64,000 nt of DNA, from assembly GCF_032854445.1 (NCBI RefSeq), contig NC_088307.1, forward strand, positions 3,970,001-4,034,000. The letters run 5' to 3'. Below, piece after piece: positions 50,547 through 61,573 of this stretch. This DNA is from Liolophura sinensis. Lineage: Eukaryota > Mollusca > Polyplacophora > Chitonida > Chitonidae. A model generated the notes under the pieces. That model worked only from the letters and a program-made list of their open reading frames with translations, had not been told where the DNA came from and did no database searches. Positions within the stretch are counted from its first letter, which is position 1; every line of letters begins with the position of its first letter. The position numbers were made by a program, and so were the translations under genes.

Positions 50547-51814
50547 ACTAGAATGGATCTGCGAACAGCAGATCCTAGGCCGGGATCCCGGATCGGATCG
50601 ATGACGTTTTCCCCTTCATGATCTGTGTTCGAAGGACACATGTTCCACATACACCGCTTTCAAAGTTTCCATGCGACCTTACACCGTTTGTCACTGAGGC
50701 AGTCGGCCGGTCATTTGCATTCCCTCGAATATATCAGCGACCTTGATGATGCTACGCTATGCCCAGTGAAAAACGGTCGTTCTTTGGCAGACATAGCCCG
50801 CTATTTGTAAGAAATAACGCTAAAACACGACCAGTGTAACAGGAAGTTTGTACAGACTCACAGCTCCTCTGATAGCTCGACAATCGTTAGAAAGTCAACA
50901 CTTGGACCGCGGCACATGTCCATATCTGTCAGTCACCCTGGCCTGTTTAATGTATAGTAAAGAGCACGAGGCCTGCGCAAAACAAAGCTAACCTTTACAG
51001 GTCCACGTCGTTTGCTGTTGTAGTTAGATCTCTACACCATCTAATAGAGTACTGGAGTTAGATGGGAACTGGAATCAATGTCATCCTACAACCGTTTCGG
51101 GAGATCACGGACAGTGTAGCCGAAAGCATCAGGTCAAATACTACAAACCCAGTTTTGTCCCCATCTAACTCCATGTTAAAGCAATAGGATTACCACCTTT
51201 TTCTAAACAAAAAACGGTGTTGTCATTTAAACGCTTGTAGCGAAAAAACTATTGATCGGAGCTCAAATCTGTTGACGAATGCTCGAAAGAGCATGTCTTG
51301 TTCTACAAATTCGTGCAGGTTGCACATTTCTAGCTCCCACAACTCTCGAGTTACAGGTCATTGAAGTTACGTCACTTTTTTGAGTTTTTTGCTAATATCT
51401 CAAAAAGTTACACAGATATGCAAAAAATACAAACAGATTCAGAATCAGCAGCTCAAGATACACCAGAATGCGTTCAGAACGTTTGAACTTTAAGAACTTT
51501 TTGTGACGTCATAAATTCGACCAATGGCGAACTTCCAGAATTTTGACCGGAAGTGAACCATTTTCGCAAACTTTAAAGAACTCGTAACTTACTAGCTGCA
51601 TGTCAAATTTGAAACCGATCGGTTCAGTGGTTCTGGAGAAGAAGATTTTTAAAGATTTTACACAAAATCCAATATGGCGGCCGAACCACGTGACATGGCA
51701 AAAAAGTGGAGAATTTGTCCCGAGGTATTCTCCGCCAGAATATGTGTGCAAAATTTCAGACCTGTATGTTAAACTGCAAAAAAGTTTCCATGCGAACAAT
51801 GTCGGTGAAAAAAA

Positions 51815-51849
<35 letters not shown>

Positions 51850-52013
51850 GAAAAAACAGAACGATTACAATAGGGATCCCGTTCGGGAGAACGGGATCCC
51901 TAAAAAACAGAACGATTACAATAGGGATCCCGTTCGGGAGAACGGGATCCCTAATAATAAGAAAAAACAGAACAATAACAAAAGGGATCCCGTTCGGGAG
52001 AACGGGATCCCTA
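50547..52013 (+). repeat. u37: array unit, 1,467 bp, tail A, three cassettes
   Basis: Short-gap subfamily. The core loop is GAACA as in u5. It shares CCCAGTTTTGTCCCC with u4, u5 and u39. The last cassette has the linker AACAATAACAAAAGGG, found elsewhere only in u44. Confidence 0.95.
51848..52012. repeat. Hairpin cassettes x3 (u37)
   Basis: All three loops are GGGA. The last cassette carries AATAACAAAAGGG, shared only with u44, so these two cassettes are probably related by descent although their units are of different classes. Confidence 0.9.
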
Positions 52014-53079
52014 ACTAGAATGGATCTGCGAATAGCAGATCCTAGGCCGGGATCCCGGATCGGATCGATGACGTTTTCCCCTTAATGATCTGTGTTCGAA
52101 GGACACATGTTCCACATAAACCGCTTTCAAAGTTTCCATGCGATGTTACACCGTTTGTCACTGAGGCAGTCGGGAGGTCATTTGCATTTCTTCGAATAGA
52201 TCGGCGACCTTGATGATGCTACGCTATGCCCAGTGAAAAACGGTCGTTCCTTGGCAGACTTAGCCCGCTATTTGTAAGAAATAAAGCAAAAACACGACCA
52301 GTGTAACACGAAGTTTGTACAGACTCACAGCTCCACTGATAGCTCGGCCATCGTTAGAAAGTCAACACTTGGACCAAGGCATATGTCCATATCTGTCAAT
52401 CACCCTGGCCTGTTTAAGAGAACGAGGCCTGCGCAAAACAAAGCTAACTTTTACAGGTCCACGTCGTTTTCAGTTGTAGTTAGATCTCTACGCAATCTAA
52501 CAGAGTACTGGAGTTAGATGGGAACTGGAATCAATGTCATCCTACAACCGTTTCGGGAGATCACGGACAGTGTAGCCGAAAGCATCAGGTCCAATACTAC
52601 AAACCCAGTCCAGTCCCCATCTAACTCCATGTTAAAGCAATAGGATTCCCATGTTTTTCTGAACAAAAAACGGTGTTGTCATTTAAACGCTTGTAGCGAA
52701 AAAAGTATTGATCGGAGCTCAAATCCGTTGACGAATGCTCGAAAGAGCAGGTCTTGGGCTACAATTTCGTGCAGGTTGCACATTTCTAGCTCCCACAGAT
52801 CTCGAGTTACAGGTCATTGAAGTTACGTCACTTTTTTGAGTTTTTTGTTAATATCTCAAAAAGTTACTCAGATATGCAAAAAATACAACCAGATTGGAAA
52901 TGTGCAGCTCAAGATACATCGGAATACGTTCAGAACAATTGAATTTTAAGAACTTTTTGTGACGTCACAAATTCGACCAATGGCGAGCTTCCAGAGTTTT
53001 AACCGGAAGTGAACCATTTTCGGAAACTTTAAAGAACTCGTAACCTACTAGCTGCATATTAAATTTGAGAACGATCGGT

Positions 53080-53110
<31 letters not shown>

Positions 53111-53289
53111 GTTTTACACAAAATCCAATATGGCGGCCGAACCACGTGACATAACAAAAAAGTGGAGAATTTGTCCCGAGATATTCACCGCTAGAATATG
53201 TGTGCAAAATTTGGAACCTGTATGTTGAACAGTAAAAAAGTTTCCATGCGAACAATGTCGGTGAAAAAAAAATAATAATAATAATAATA
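52014..53289 (+). repeat. u38: short array unit, 1,276 bp, tail A
   Basis: Sister of u7, with both of its deletions (near 52,319 and 52,412). No cassette. The ETS-like site is AACCGGAAGTG. Confidence 0.95.
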
Positions 53290-54608
53290 ACTAGAATGGA
53301 TCTGCGAATAGCAGATCCTAGGCCGGGATCCCGGATCTGATCGATGACGTTTTCCCCTTCATGTTCTGTGTTCGAAGGACACATGTTCCATATACACGGC
53401 TTTCGAAGTTTCCATGCGACCTGACACCGTTTGTCACTGACGCAGTCGGCCGGTCATTTGCATTCCCTTGAATAGATCAGCGACCTTGATGATTCTACGC
53501 TATGCCCAGTGAAAAACGGTCGTCCCTTGGCAGACTTCGCCCGCTATTTGTAAGAAATAACGCAAAAACACGACCAGTGTAACAGCAAGTTTGTACATTC
53601 ACATCTCAATCCACGACATGCCATGCACAGACTAACTGCTCCACTCATAGCTCGGCCATCGTTAGAAAGTCAGCACTTGGACCAGTTCACATATCCATAT
53701 TTGTTAATCACCCTGGATTGTTTAACGTATAGTAAAGAGCACGAGGTCTGCGCAAAACAAAGCTAACTTTTACAGGTCCATGTCGTTTGCTGTTGTAGTT
53801 AGATCTCTACGCCATCTAATAGAGTACTGGAGTTAGATGGGAACTGGAATCAATGTCATCCTACAACCGTTTCGGGAGATCACGGACAGTGTAGCCGAAA
53901 GCATCAGGCCAAATACTACAAACCCAGTTTTGTCCCCATCTAACTCCATGTTAAAGCAATAGGAATCCCACCTTTTTCTAAACAAAAAAACGGTGTTGTC
54001 ATTTAAACGCTTGTAGCGAAAAAACTATTGATCGGAGCTGAAATCCGTTGACGAATGCTCGAAAGAGCATGTCTTGGGCTACAATTTCCTGCAGGTTGCA
54101 CGTTTCTAGCTGTCCTAGTTCTCGAGTTACAGGTCATTGAAATTACGTAACTTTATTGATTTTTTGGCTGATATCTCAAAAAGTTACACAGATATGCAAA
54201 AAATACAACCAGATTCGGAATCAGCAGCTCAAGATACATCAGAATACGTTCAGAACATATGAACTATGAGAACTTTTTGTGACGTCACAAATTCGACCAA
54301 TGGCGAGCTTCCAGAGTTTTGACCGGAAGTGAACCATTTTCGCAAACTTTGAAGAACTCCTGACCTACTAGTTGCATGTCAAATTTGAGAACGATCGGTT
54401 CAGTGGTTCTGGAGAAGAAGATTTTTAAAGATTTTACTCAAAATCCAATATGGCGGCCGAACCACGTGACATAGCAAAAAAAAAAAAAATATACCCCTAG
54501 AAAATTTCCTTTAGATCGTGTGTGCAAAATTTTAAACTTCTATGTTAATCGGTGTTGGAGTTCTGCTGCTAAGAAAATCGAAAAAAAAAAAAAATAATAA
54601 TAATAATA
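53290..54608 (+). repeat. u39: array unit, 1,319 bp, tail D
   Basis: No cassette. First in a run of three consecutive class D units (u39-u41), the only other such run being u27-u29. It shares CCCAGTTTTGTCCCC with u4, u5 and u37. Confidence 0.95.
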
Positions 54609-55925
54609 ACTAGAATGGATCTGCGAATAGCAGATCCTAGGCCGGGATCCCGGATCGGATCGATGACGTTTTCCCCTTCATGATTTTTGTTCGAAGGATA
54701 CATGTTCCACAAACACGGCTTTCAAAGTTACCTTGCGACCTTACACCGTTTGTCACTGATGCAGTCGGCCGGTCATTTGCATTCCCTCGAATAGATCGAC
54801 GACCTTAATGATGCTACGATATGCCCAGTGAGAAACGGTCGTTCCTTGGGAGACTTAGCCCGCTAATTGTAAGAAATAAGGCAAAAACACGACCAGTGTA
54901 ACAGCCTGTTTGTACATTTACATCTCAATCCACGACATGCCATGCACAGACTAACTGCTCCACTGATAGCTCGGCCATCGTTGGAAAGTCAGCACTTTTA
55001 CCAGTTCAGATGTCCATATCTGTTAATCACCCTGGACTGTTTAACGTATAGTAAAGAGGACGAGGTCTGCGCAAAACAAAGTTAACTTTTACAGGTCCAT
55101 GTCATTTGCTGTTGTAGTTAGATCTCTACGCCTTCTAATAGAGTACTGGAGATAGATGGGAACTGGAATCAATGTCATCCTACAACTGTTTCGGGAGATC
55201 ACGGACAGTGTGGCCGAAACCATCAGGTCAAATACTATAAACCCAGTCCAGTCCCCATCTAACTCCATGTTAAAGCAATGGGATTCCCACCTTTTTCTAA
55301 ACAAAAAACGGTGTTGTCATTTAAACGCTTGTAGCGAAAAAACTATTGATCGGAGCTCAAATCCGTTGACGAATGCTCGAACGAGCATGTCTTGGGCTAC
55401 AATTTCGTGCAGGTTGCACATTTCTAGCTGTCCTAGTTCTCGAGTTACAGGTCATTGAAATTACGTAACTTTATTGATTTTTTGGCTGATATCTCAAAAC
55501 GTTACACAGATATTGAAAAAATACAAGCAGATTCGGAATCAGCAGCTCAAGATACATCAGAATACGTTCAGAACATATGAACTTTGAGAACTTTTTGTGA
55601 CGTCACAAATTCGACCAATGGCGAGCTTCCAGAGTTTTGACCGGAAGTGAACCATTTTCGCAAACTTTGAAGAACTCCTGACCTACTAGTTGCATGTCAA
55701 ATTTGAGAACGATCGGTTCAGTGGTTCTGGAGAAGAAGATTTTTAAAGATTTTACACAAAATCCAATATGGCGGCCGAACCACGTGACATAGCAAAAAAA
55801 AAAAAATATACCCCTAGAAAATTTCCTCTAGATTTTGTTTGCAAAATTTTAAACTTCTATGTTGATCGGTGTTGGAGTTCTGCTGCTAACAAAATCGAAA
55901 AAAAAAAATAATAATAATAATAATA
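54609..55925 (+). repeat. u40: array unit, 1,317 bp, tail D
   Basis: No cassette. The GNRA-type stem-loop is altered to ATGCTCGAACGAGCAT near 55,376. This lengthens the stem by one pair and removes the tetraloop. Confidence 0.95.
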
Positions 55926-57243
55926 ACTAGAATGGATCTGCGAATAGCAGATCCTAGGCCGGGATCCCGGATCTGATCGATGACGTTTTCCCCTTCATGT
56001 TCTGTGTTCGAAGGACACATGTTCCATATACACGGGTTTCAAAGTTTCCATGCGACCTTACACCCTTTGTCACTGAGGCAGTCGGCCGATCATTTGCATT
56101 CCCTCGAATAGATCAGCGACCTTGATGATTCTACGCTATGCCCAGTGAAAAACGGTCGTCCCTTGGCAGACTTAGCCCGCTATTTGTAAGAAATAAGGCA
56201 AAAACACGACCAGTGTAACAGCAAGTTTGTACATTCACATCTCAATCTACGACCTGCCATGCACAGACTCACAGCTCCACTGATAGCTCGGCCACCGTTA
56301 GAAAGTCAGCAGTTATACCAGGGCACATGTCCATATCTGTCAATCACCCTGGTCTGTTTAACGTATAGTAAAGGGGACGAGGTCTGCGCAAAACAAAGCT
56401 AACTTTTACAGGTCCTCGTTGTTTGCTGTTGAAGTTAGATCTCTACGCCATCTAATAGAGTACTGGAGATAGATGGGAACTGGAATCAATGTCACCCCAC
56501 AAGCGTTTCGGGAGATCACGGACAGTGTAGCCGAAAGCATCAGGTCAAATACTACAAACCCAGTCCAGTCCCCATCTAACTCCATGTTAAAGCAATAGGA
56601 TTCCCACCTTTTTCTAAACAAAAAACGGTGTTGTGATTTAAACGCTTGTAGCGAAAAAACTATTAATCGGAGCTCAAATCCGTTGGAGACTGATCAAAAG
56701 AGCATGTCTTGGGCTACAATTTCGTGCAGGTTGCACATTTATAGCTGTCATAGTTCTCGAGTTACAGGTCATTGAAATTACGTAACTTTATTGATTTTTT
56801 GGCTGATATCTCTAAAAGTTACACAGATATTGAAAAAATACAACCAGATTCGGAATCAGCAGCTCAAGATACATCAGAATACGTTGAGAACAATTGAACT
56901 TTGAGAACTTTTTGTGACGTCACAAATTCGACCAATGGCGAGCTTCCAGAGTTTTGACCGGAAGTAAACTATTTTCGCAAACTTTAAAGAACTCGTGACC
57001 TACTAGCGGCATGTTAAATTTGAGAACGATCAGTTTAGTGGTTCTGGAGAAGAAGATTTTTAAATGTTTTACACAAAATCCAATATGGCGGCCGAACCAC
57101 GTGACATAGCAAAAAAAAAAAAAATATACCCCTAGAAAATTTCCGCTAAATTGTGTGTGCAAAATTTTAAACTTCTATGTTGATCGGTGTTGGAGTTCTG
57201 CTGCTAACAAAATCGAAAAAAAAAAAAAATAATAATAATAATA
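55926..57243 (+). repeat. u41: array unit, 1,318 bp, tail D
   Basis: No cassette and a long A-run before AAT. The region near 56,696 reads ACTGATCAAAAGAGCATG, so the GNRA-type stem-loop is lost. Confidence 0.95.
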
Positions 57244-58570
57244 ACTAGAATGGATCTGCGAATAGCAGATCCTAGGCCGGGATCCCGGATCGGATCGATG
57301 ACGTTTTCCCCTTCATGTTCTGTGTTCGAAGGACACATGTTCCATATACACGGCTTTCAAAGTTTCCATGCGACCTTACACCGTTTGTCACTGAGGCAGT
57401 CGGCCGGTCATATGCATTCCCTCGAATAGATCAGCGACCTTGATGATTCTACGCTATGCCCAGTAAAAAACGGTCGTCCCTTGGCAGACTTAGCCCGCTA
57501 TTTGTAAGAAATAAGGCAAAAACACGACCAGTGTAACAGCAAGTTTGTACATTCACATCTCAATCCACGACCTGCCATGCACAGATTTACAGCTCCACTG
57601 ATAGCTCGGCCACCGTTAGAAAGTCAGCACTTATACCAGGGCACATGTCCATATCTGTCAATCACCCTGGCCTGTTTAACGTATAGTAAAGAGGACGAGG
57701 TGTGCGCAAAACAAAGCTAACTTTTACAGGTCCACGTCGTTTGCTGTTGAAGTTAGATCTCTACGCCATCTAATAGAGTACTGGAGATAGATGGGAACTG
57801 GAATCAATGTCATCCCACAACCGTTTCGGGAGATCACGGACAGTGTGGCCGAAACATCAGGTCAAATACTACAAACCCAGTCCAGTCCCCATCTAACTCC
57901 ATGTTAAAGCAATAGGATTCCCATCTTTTTCTAAACAAAAAACGGTGTTGTGATTTAAACGCTTGTGGCGAAAAAACTATTGATCGGAGCTCAAATCTGT
58001 TGACGAATGCTCGAAAGAGCATGTCTTGGGCTACAATTTCGTGCAGGTTGCACATTTCTAGCTGTCATAGTTCTCGAGTTACAGGTCATTGAACTTACGT
58101 CTATTTTTTTACTTTTTTGCTTATATCTCAAAAAGTTACACAGATATACAAAAAACACAAGCAGATTCAGAATCAGCAGCTCAAGATACACCAGAATGTG
58201 TTCAGAACAATTGAACTTTGAGAACTTTTTGTGACGTCACAAATTCGACCAATGGCGAACTTCTAGAATTTTGACCGGAAGTGAACCATTTTCGCAAACT
58301 TTAAAGAACTCGTGACTTACTAGCTGCATGCCAACTTTCAAATCGATCGGTTCAGTGGTTCTTGAGAAGAAGATTTTTAAAGATTTTACACAAAATCCAA
58401 TATGGCGGCCGAACCACGTGACATAGCAAAAAAGTTGAGAATTTGTCCCGAGGTATTCACCGCCAGAATATGTGTGCAAAATTTCAGACCTGTATGTTGA
58501 ACGGTAAAAAAGTTTCCATGCGAACAATGTCGGTGAAAAAAAAAAAATAATAATAATAATAATAATAATA
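57244..58570 (+). repeat. u42: array unit, 1,327 bp, tail A
   Basis: No cassette. Subfamily of u16 and u21. u21 and u42 are nearly identical and lie 28.4 kb apart. Confidence 0.95.
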
Positions 58571-59954
58571 ACTAGAATGGATCTGCGAATAGCAGATCCT
58601 AGGCCGGGATCCCGGATCGGATCGATGACGTTTTCCCCTTCATGTTCTGTGTTCGAAGGACACATGTTCCACATACACGGCTTTCAAAGTTTCCATGCGA
58701 CCTTACACCGTTTGTCACTGAGGCAGTCGGCCGGTCATTTGTATTCCCTCGAATAGATCGGCGACCCTAATGATGCCACGCTATGCCCGGTGAAAAACGG
58801 CCGTTTCTTGGTAGATTTAGCCCGCTAATTGTAAGAAATAATGCAAAAACACGACCAGTGTAACAGCAAGTTTGTACATTGACATCTCAATCCACGACCT
58901 GCCATGCACGGACTCACTGCTCCACTGATAGCTCGGCCATCGTTAGAAAGTCAGCACTTGGACCAGGGCACATATCCATATCTGTCAATCTCCCTGGTCT
59001 GTTTAACGTATAGTAAAGAGGACAAGGTCTACGCAAAACAAAGCTAACTTTTACAGGTCCACGTCGTTTGCTGTTGTAGTTAGATCTCTACGCCATCTAA
59101 TAGAATACTGGAGTTAGATGTGAAATGGAATCAATGTCATCGTACAACCGTTTCGGGAGATCACGGACAGTGTAGCCGAAAGCATCAGGTCAAATACTAT
59201 AAACCCAGTCCAGTCCCCATCTAACTCCATGTTAAATCAATAGGATTCCAATCTTTTCTAAACAAAAAACGGTGTTGTCATTTAAACGCTTGTAGCGAGA
59301 AAACTATTGATCGGAGCTCAAATCCATTGACGAATGCTCGAAAGAGCATGTCTTGGGCTACAATTTCGTGCAGGTTGCACATTTCTAGCTGCCATAGTTC
59401 TCGAGTTACAGGTCATTGAAGTTACGTCACTTTTATGAGTTTTTTGCTTATATCTCAAAAAGGTTTGCAGATACAAAAAAAATACAAGCAGATTCAGAAT
59501 CAGCAGCTCAAGATACATCAGAATACGTTCAGAACATTTGAACTTTGAGAACTTTTTGTGACGTCACAAATTCGACCAATAGCGAGCTTCCAGAATTTTG
59601 ACCGGAAGTGAACCATTTTCGCAAACTTTAAAGAACTCGTGACCTACTAGCTGCATGTCAAATTTAAAACCGATCGGTTCAGTGGTTCTGGAGAAGAAGA
59701 TTTTTAAAGATTTTACACAAAATCCAATATGGCGGCCGAACAACGTGACTTAAGAAAAAAACAAAAAATATACCCCTGGAAAATTACCGCCAGATTGTGT
59801 GTACAAAATTTGAGACCTCTATGTTGAACGGTGTTTGAGTTCTGCTGCTCACAAAGTCGGTGAAAAAAAAATAATAATAATAATAATAATAATAATAAGA
59901 AAAAACAGAACGAAAACAATAGGGATCCCGTTCGGGAGAACGGGATCCCTAATA
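58571..59954 (+). repeat. u43: array unit, 1,384 bp, tail C, one cassette
   Basis: The E-box-like CACGTG is lost (CAACGTGAC at 59,741-59,749), the only loss I noticed. It shares TTCCAATCTTTTCTAAAC with u20. Confidence 0.95.
59897..59950. repeat. Hairpin cassette x1 (u43)
   Basis: Loop GGGA, linker GAAAAC, after a long AAT tract. It matches the third cassette of u12. Confidence 0.9.
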
Positions 59955-61341
59955 ACTAGAATGGATCTGCGAATAGCAGATCCTAGGCCGGGATCCCGGA
60001 TCGGATCGATGACGTTTTCCCCTTCATGTTCTGTGTTCGAAGGACACATGTTCCACATACACGGCTTTCAAAGTTTCCATGCGATCTTACACCGTTTGTC
60101 ACTGAGGCAGTCGGCCGGTCATTAGCATTTCAGCGAATAGATCGGCGACCTTAAAGATGCTACGTTATGCCCAGTGAAAAACGGTCGTTTCTTGGCACAC
60201 TTAGCCCGCTTTTTGTAAGAAATAAGGCAAAAACACGACCAGTGTAACAGCAAGTTTGTACATTCACATCTCAATCCACGACCTGCCATGCACAGACTCA
60301 CTGCTCTACTGATTGCTCGGCCATCGTTAGAAAGTCAGCACTTGGACCAGGGCACATGTCCATATCTATCAATCACCCTGGCCTGTTTAACGTATTGTAA
60401 AGAGCACGAGGTCAGCGCAAAACAAAGCTAACTTTCAGAGGTCCACGTCGTTTGCTGTTGTAGTTAGATCTCTACGCCATCTAATAAAGTACTGGAGTTA
60501 GATGGGAAATGGAATCAATGTCATCGTACAACGGTTTCAGGAGATCACGGACAGTGTAGCCGAAAGCATCAGGTCAAATACTACAAACCCAGTCCAGTCC
60601 CCATCTAACTCCATGTTAAAGCAATAGGATTCCCGTCTTTTTCTGAACAAAAAACGGTGTTGTGATTGAAACGCTTCTAGCGAAAAAACTATTGATCGGA
60701 GCTCAAATCCGTTGACGAATGATCGAAAGAGCATGTCTTGGGCTACAATTTCGTGCAGGTTGCACATTTCTAGCTGTCATAGTTCTCGAGTTACAGGTCA
60801 TTGAAGTTACGTAACTTTTTTGAGTTTTTTGCTCATATCGTAAAAACTTACACAGATACAAAAAAAATGCAAGCAGATTCGGAATCAGCAGCTCAAGATA
60901 CACCAGAATACGTTCAGAACAATTGAACTTTGAGAACTTTTTGTGACGTCACAAATTCGACCAATAGCGAACTTCCAGAGTTTTGACCGGAAGTGAACCA
61001 TTTTCGCAAACTTTAAAGAACTTGTGACCTACTAGCTGCATGTCAAATTTGAAAACGATCGGTTCAGTGGTTCTGGAGAAGAAGATTTTTAAAGATTTTA
61101 CACAAAATCCAATATGGCGGCCGAACCACGTGACATAGCCAAAAAAAAAAAAATATACCCCTAGAAAATCTCCTCAAGATGATGTGTGCAAAATTTTGAA
61201 TTTCTGTCTTGAACGGTGTTTGAGTTCTGCTGCTAACAAAATCGAAAAAAAAAAATAATAATAATAATAATAATAATAATAAGAAAAAACAGAACAATAA
61301 CAAAAGGGATCCCGTTCGGGAGAACGGGATCCCTAATAATA
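59955..61341 (+). repeat. u44: last complete unit, 1,387 bp, tail D, one cassette
   Basis: Near-duplicate of u28, 21.7 kb away, plus a cassette. It is the only class D unit of 11 that carries one. The AAT tract is also longer than in u28. Confidence 0.95.
61281..61334. repeat. Hairpin cassette x1 (u44)
   Basis: Loop GGGA, linker AATAAC with AAAAGGG. The near-identical unit u28 has an empty AAT tract at the same place (about 39,520-39,546). Confidence 0.9.
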
Positions 61342-61500
61342 ACTAGAATGGATCTGCGAATAGCAGATCCTAGGCCGGGATCCCGGATCGGATCGATGAC
61401 GTTTTCCGCACCCAATAATACACGGTCCTTATCACAGAAAGTTTATACTTTTACGTATCAATCCACGGCCTGCCATGCACAGTCTAGCCGGCCCCCTCCT
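61342..61500 (+). repeat. u45: broken terminal unit, core plus diverged relic
   Basis: The core (to GACGTTTTCC at about 61,407) is intact. The sequence then switches to CCCAATAATACACGG, matching the switch seen in u3 and u11. It continues with CAATCCACGGCCTGCCATG, a diverged match to the CCACGACCTGCCATG stretch of ordinary units. Homology fades near 61,490-61,500. This is the right end of the array. The exact end is uncertain by some tens of bases. Confidence 0.8.
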
Positions 61501-61559
61501 TCCTCTTGACAATGGGGCTAGGCAACCATCCATGCAGTTTACAGCATCATTAATCATAC
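61501..61559. other. Short flank between array and SINE
   Basis: I recognise nothing here. It is non-repetitive within the window and separates the faded array relic from the SINE target duplication. Confidence 0.5.
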
Positions 61560-61573
61560 TCAAGTGTATTTCT
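61560..61573. repeat. Target-site duplication, left copy
   Basis: TCAAGTGTATTTCT, repeated exactly at 61,841-61,854 on the other side of the SINE. Confidence 0.9.

Larger units (their letters stand above)
1..61500 (+). repeat. Macrosatellite array, about 1.32-kb unit, 44 full copies plus two partial ones
   Basis: The string ACTAGAATGGATCTG recurs 45 times, always in the same orientation, and marks the start of each unit. Most spacings are 1,306-1,327 bp. Longer spacings are explained by hairpin cassettes (50-60 bp each), by an alternative 804-bp segment (u3, u11) or by an internal duplication (u15). Shorter ones come from deletions (u7, u18, u38). Units differ by scattered substitutions and small indels. 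Four tail classes precede the AAT tract. A contains GTCCCGAG, B contains TATCCCTGG after ATGAAAAAAA, C contains ACCCCTGG and D contains ACCCCTAG. I count 21 A, 8 B, 5 C and 11 D. The plus orientation is arbitrary. The array runs off the left edge. No coding function is apparent. It could be a pericentromeric or intercalary satellite, or a tandemly amplified non-autonomous element. Confidence 0.97.

Noticed and set aside
1-61500. rDNA spacer, histone cluster or other gene-bearing tandem array
   Set aside because: No rRNA, tRNA or histone-like sequence occurs in any unit.
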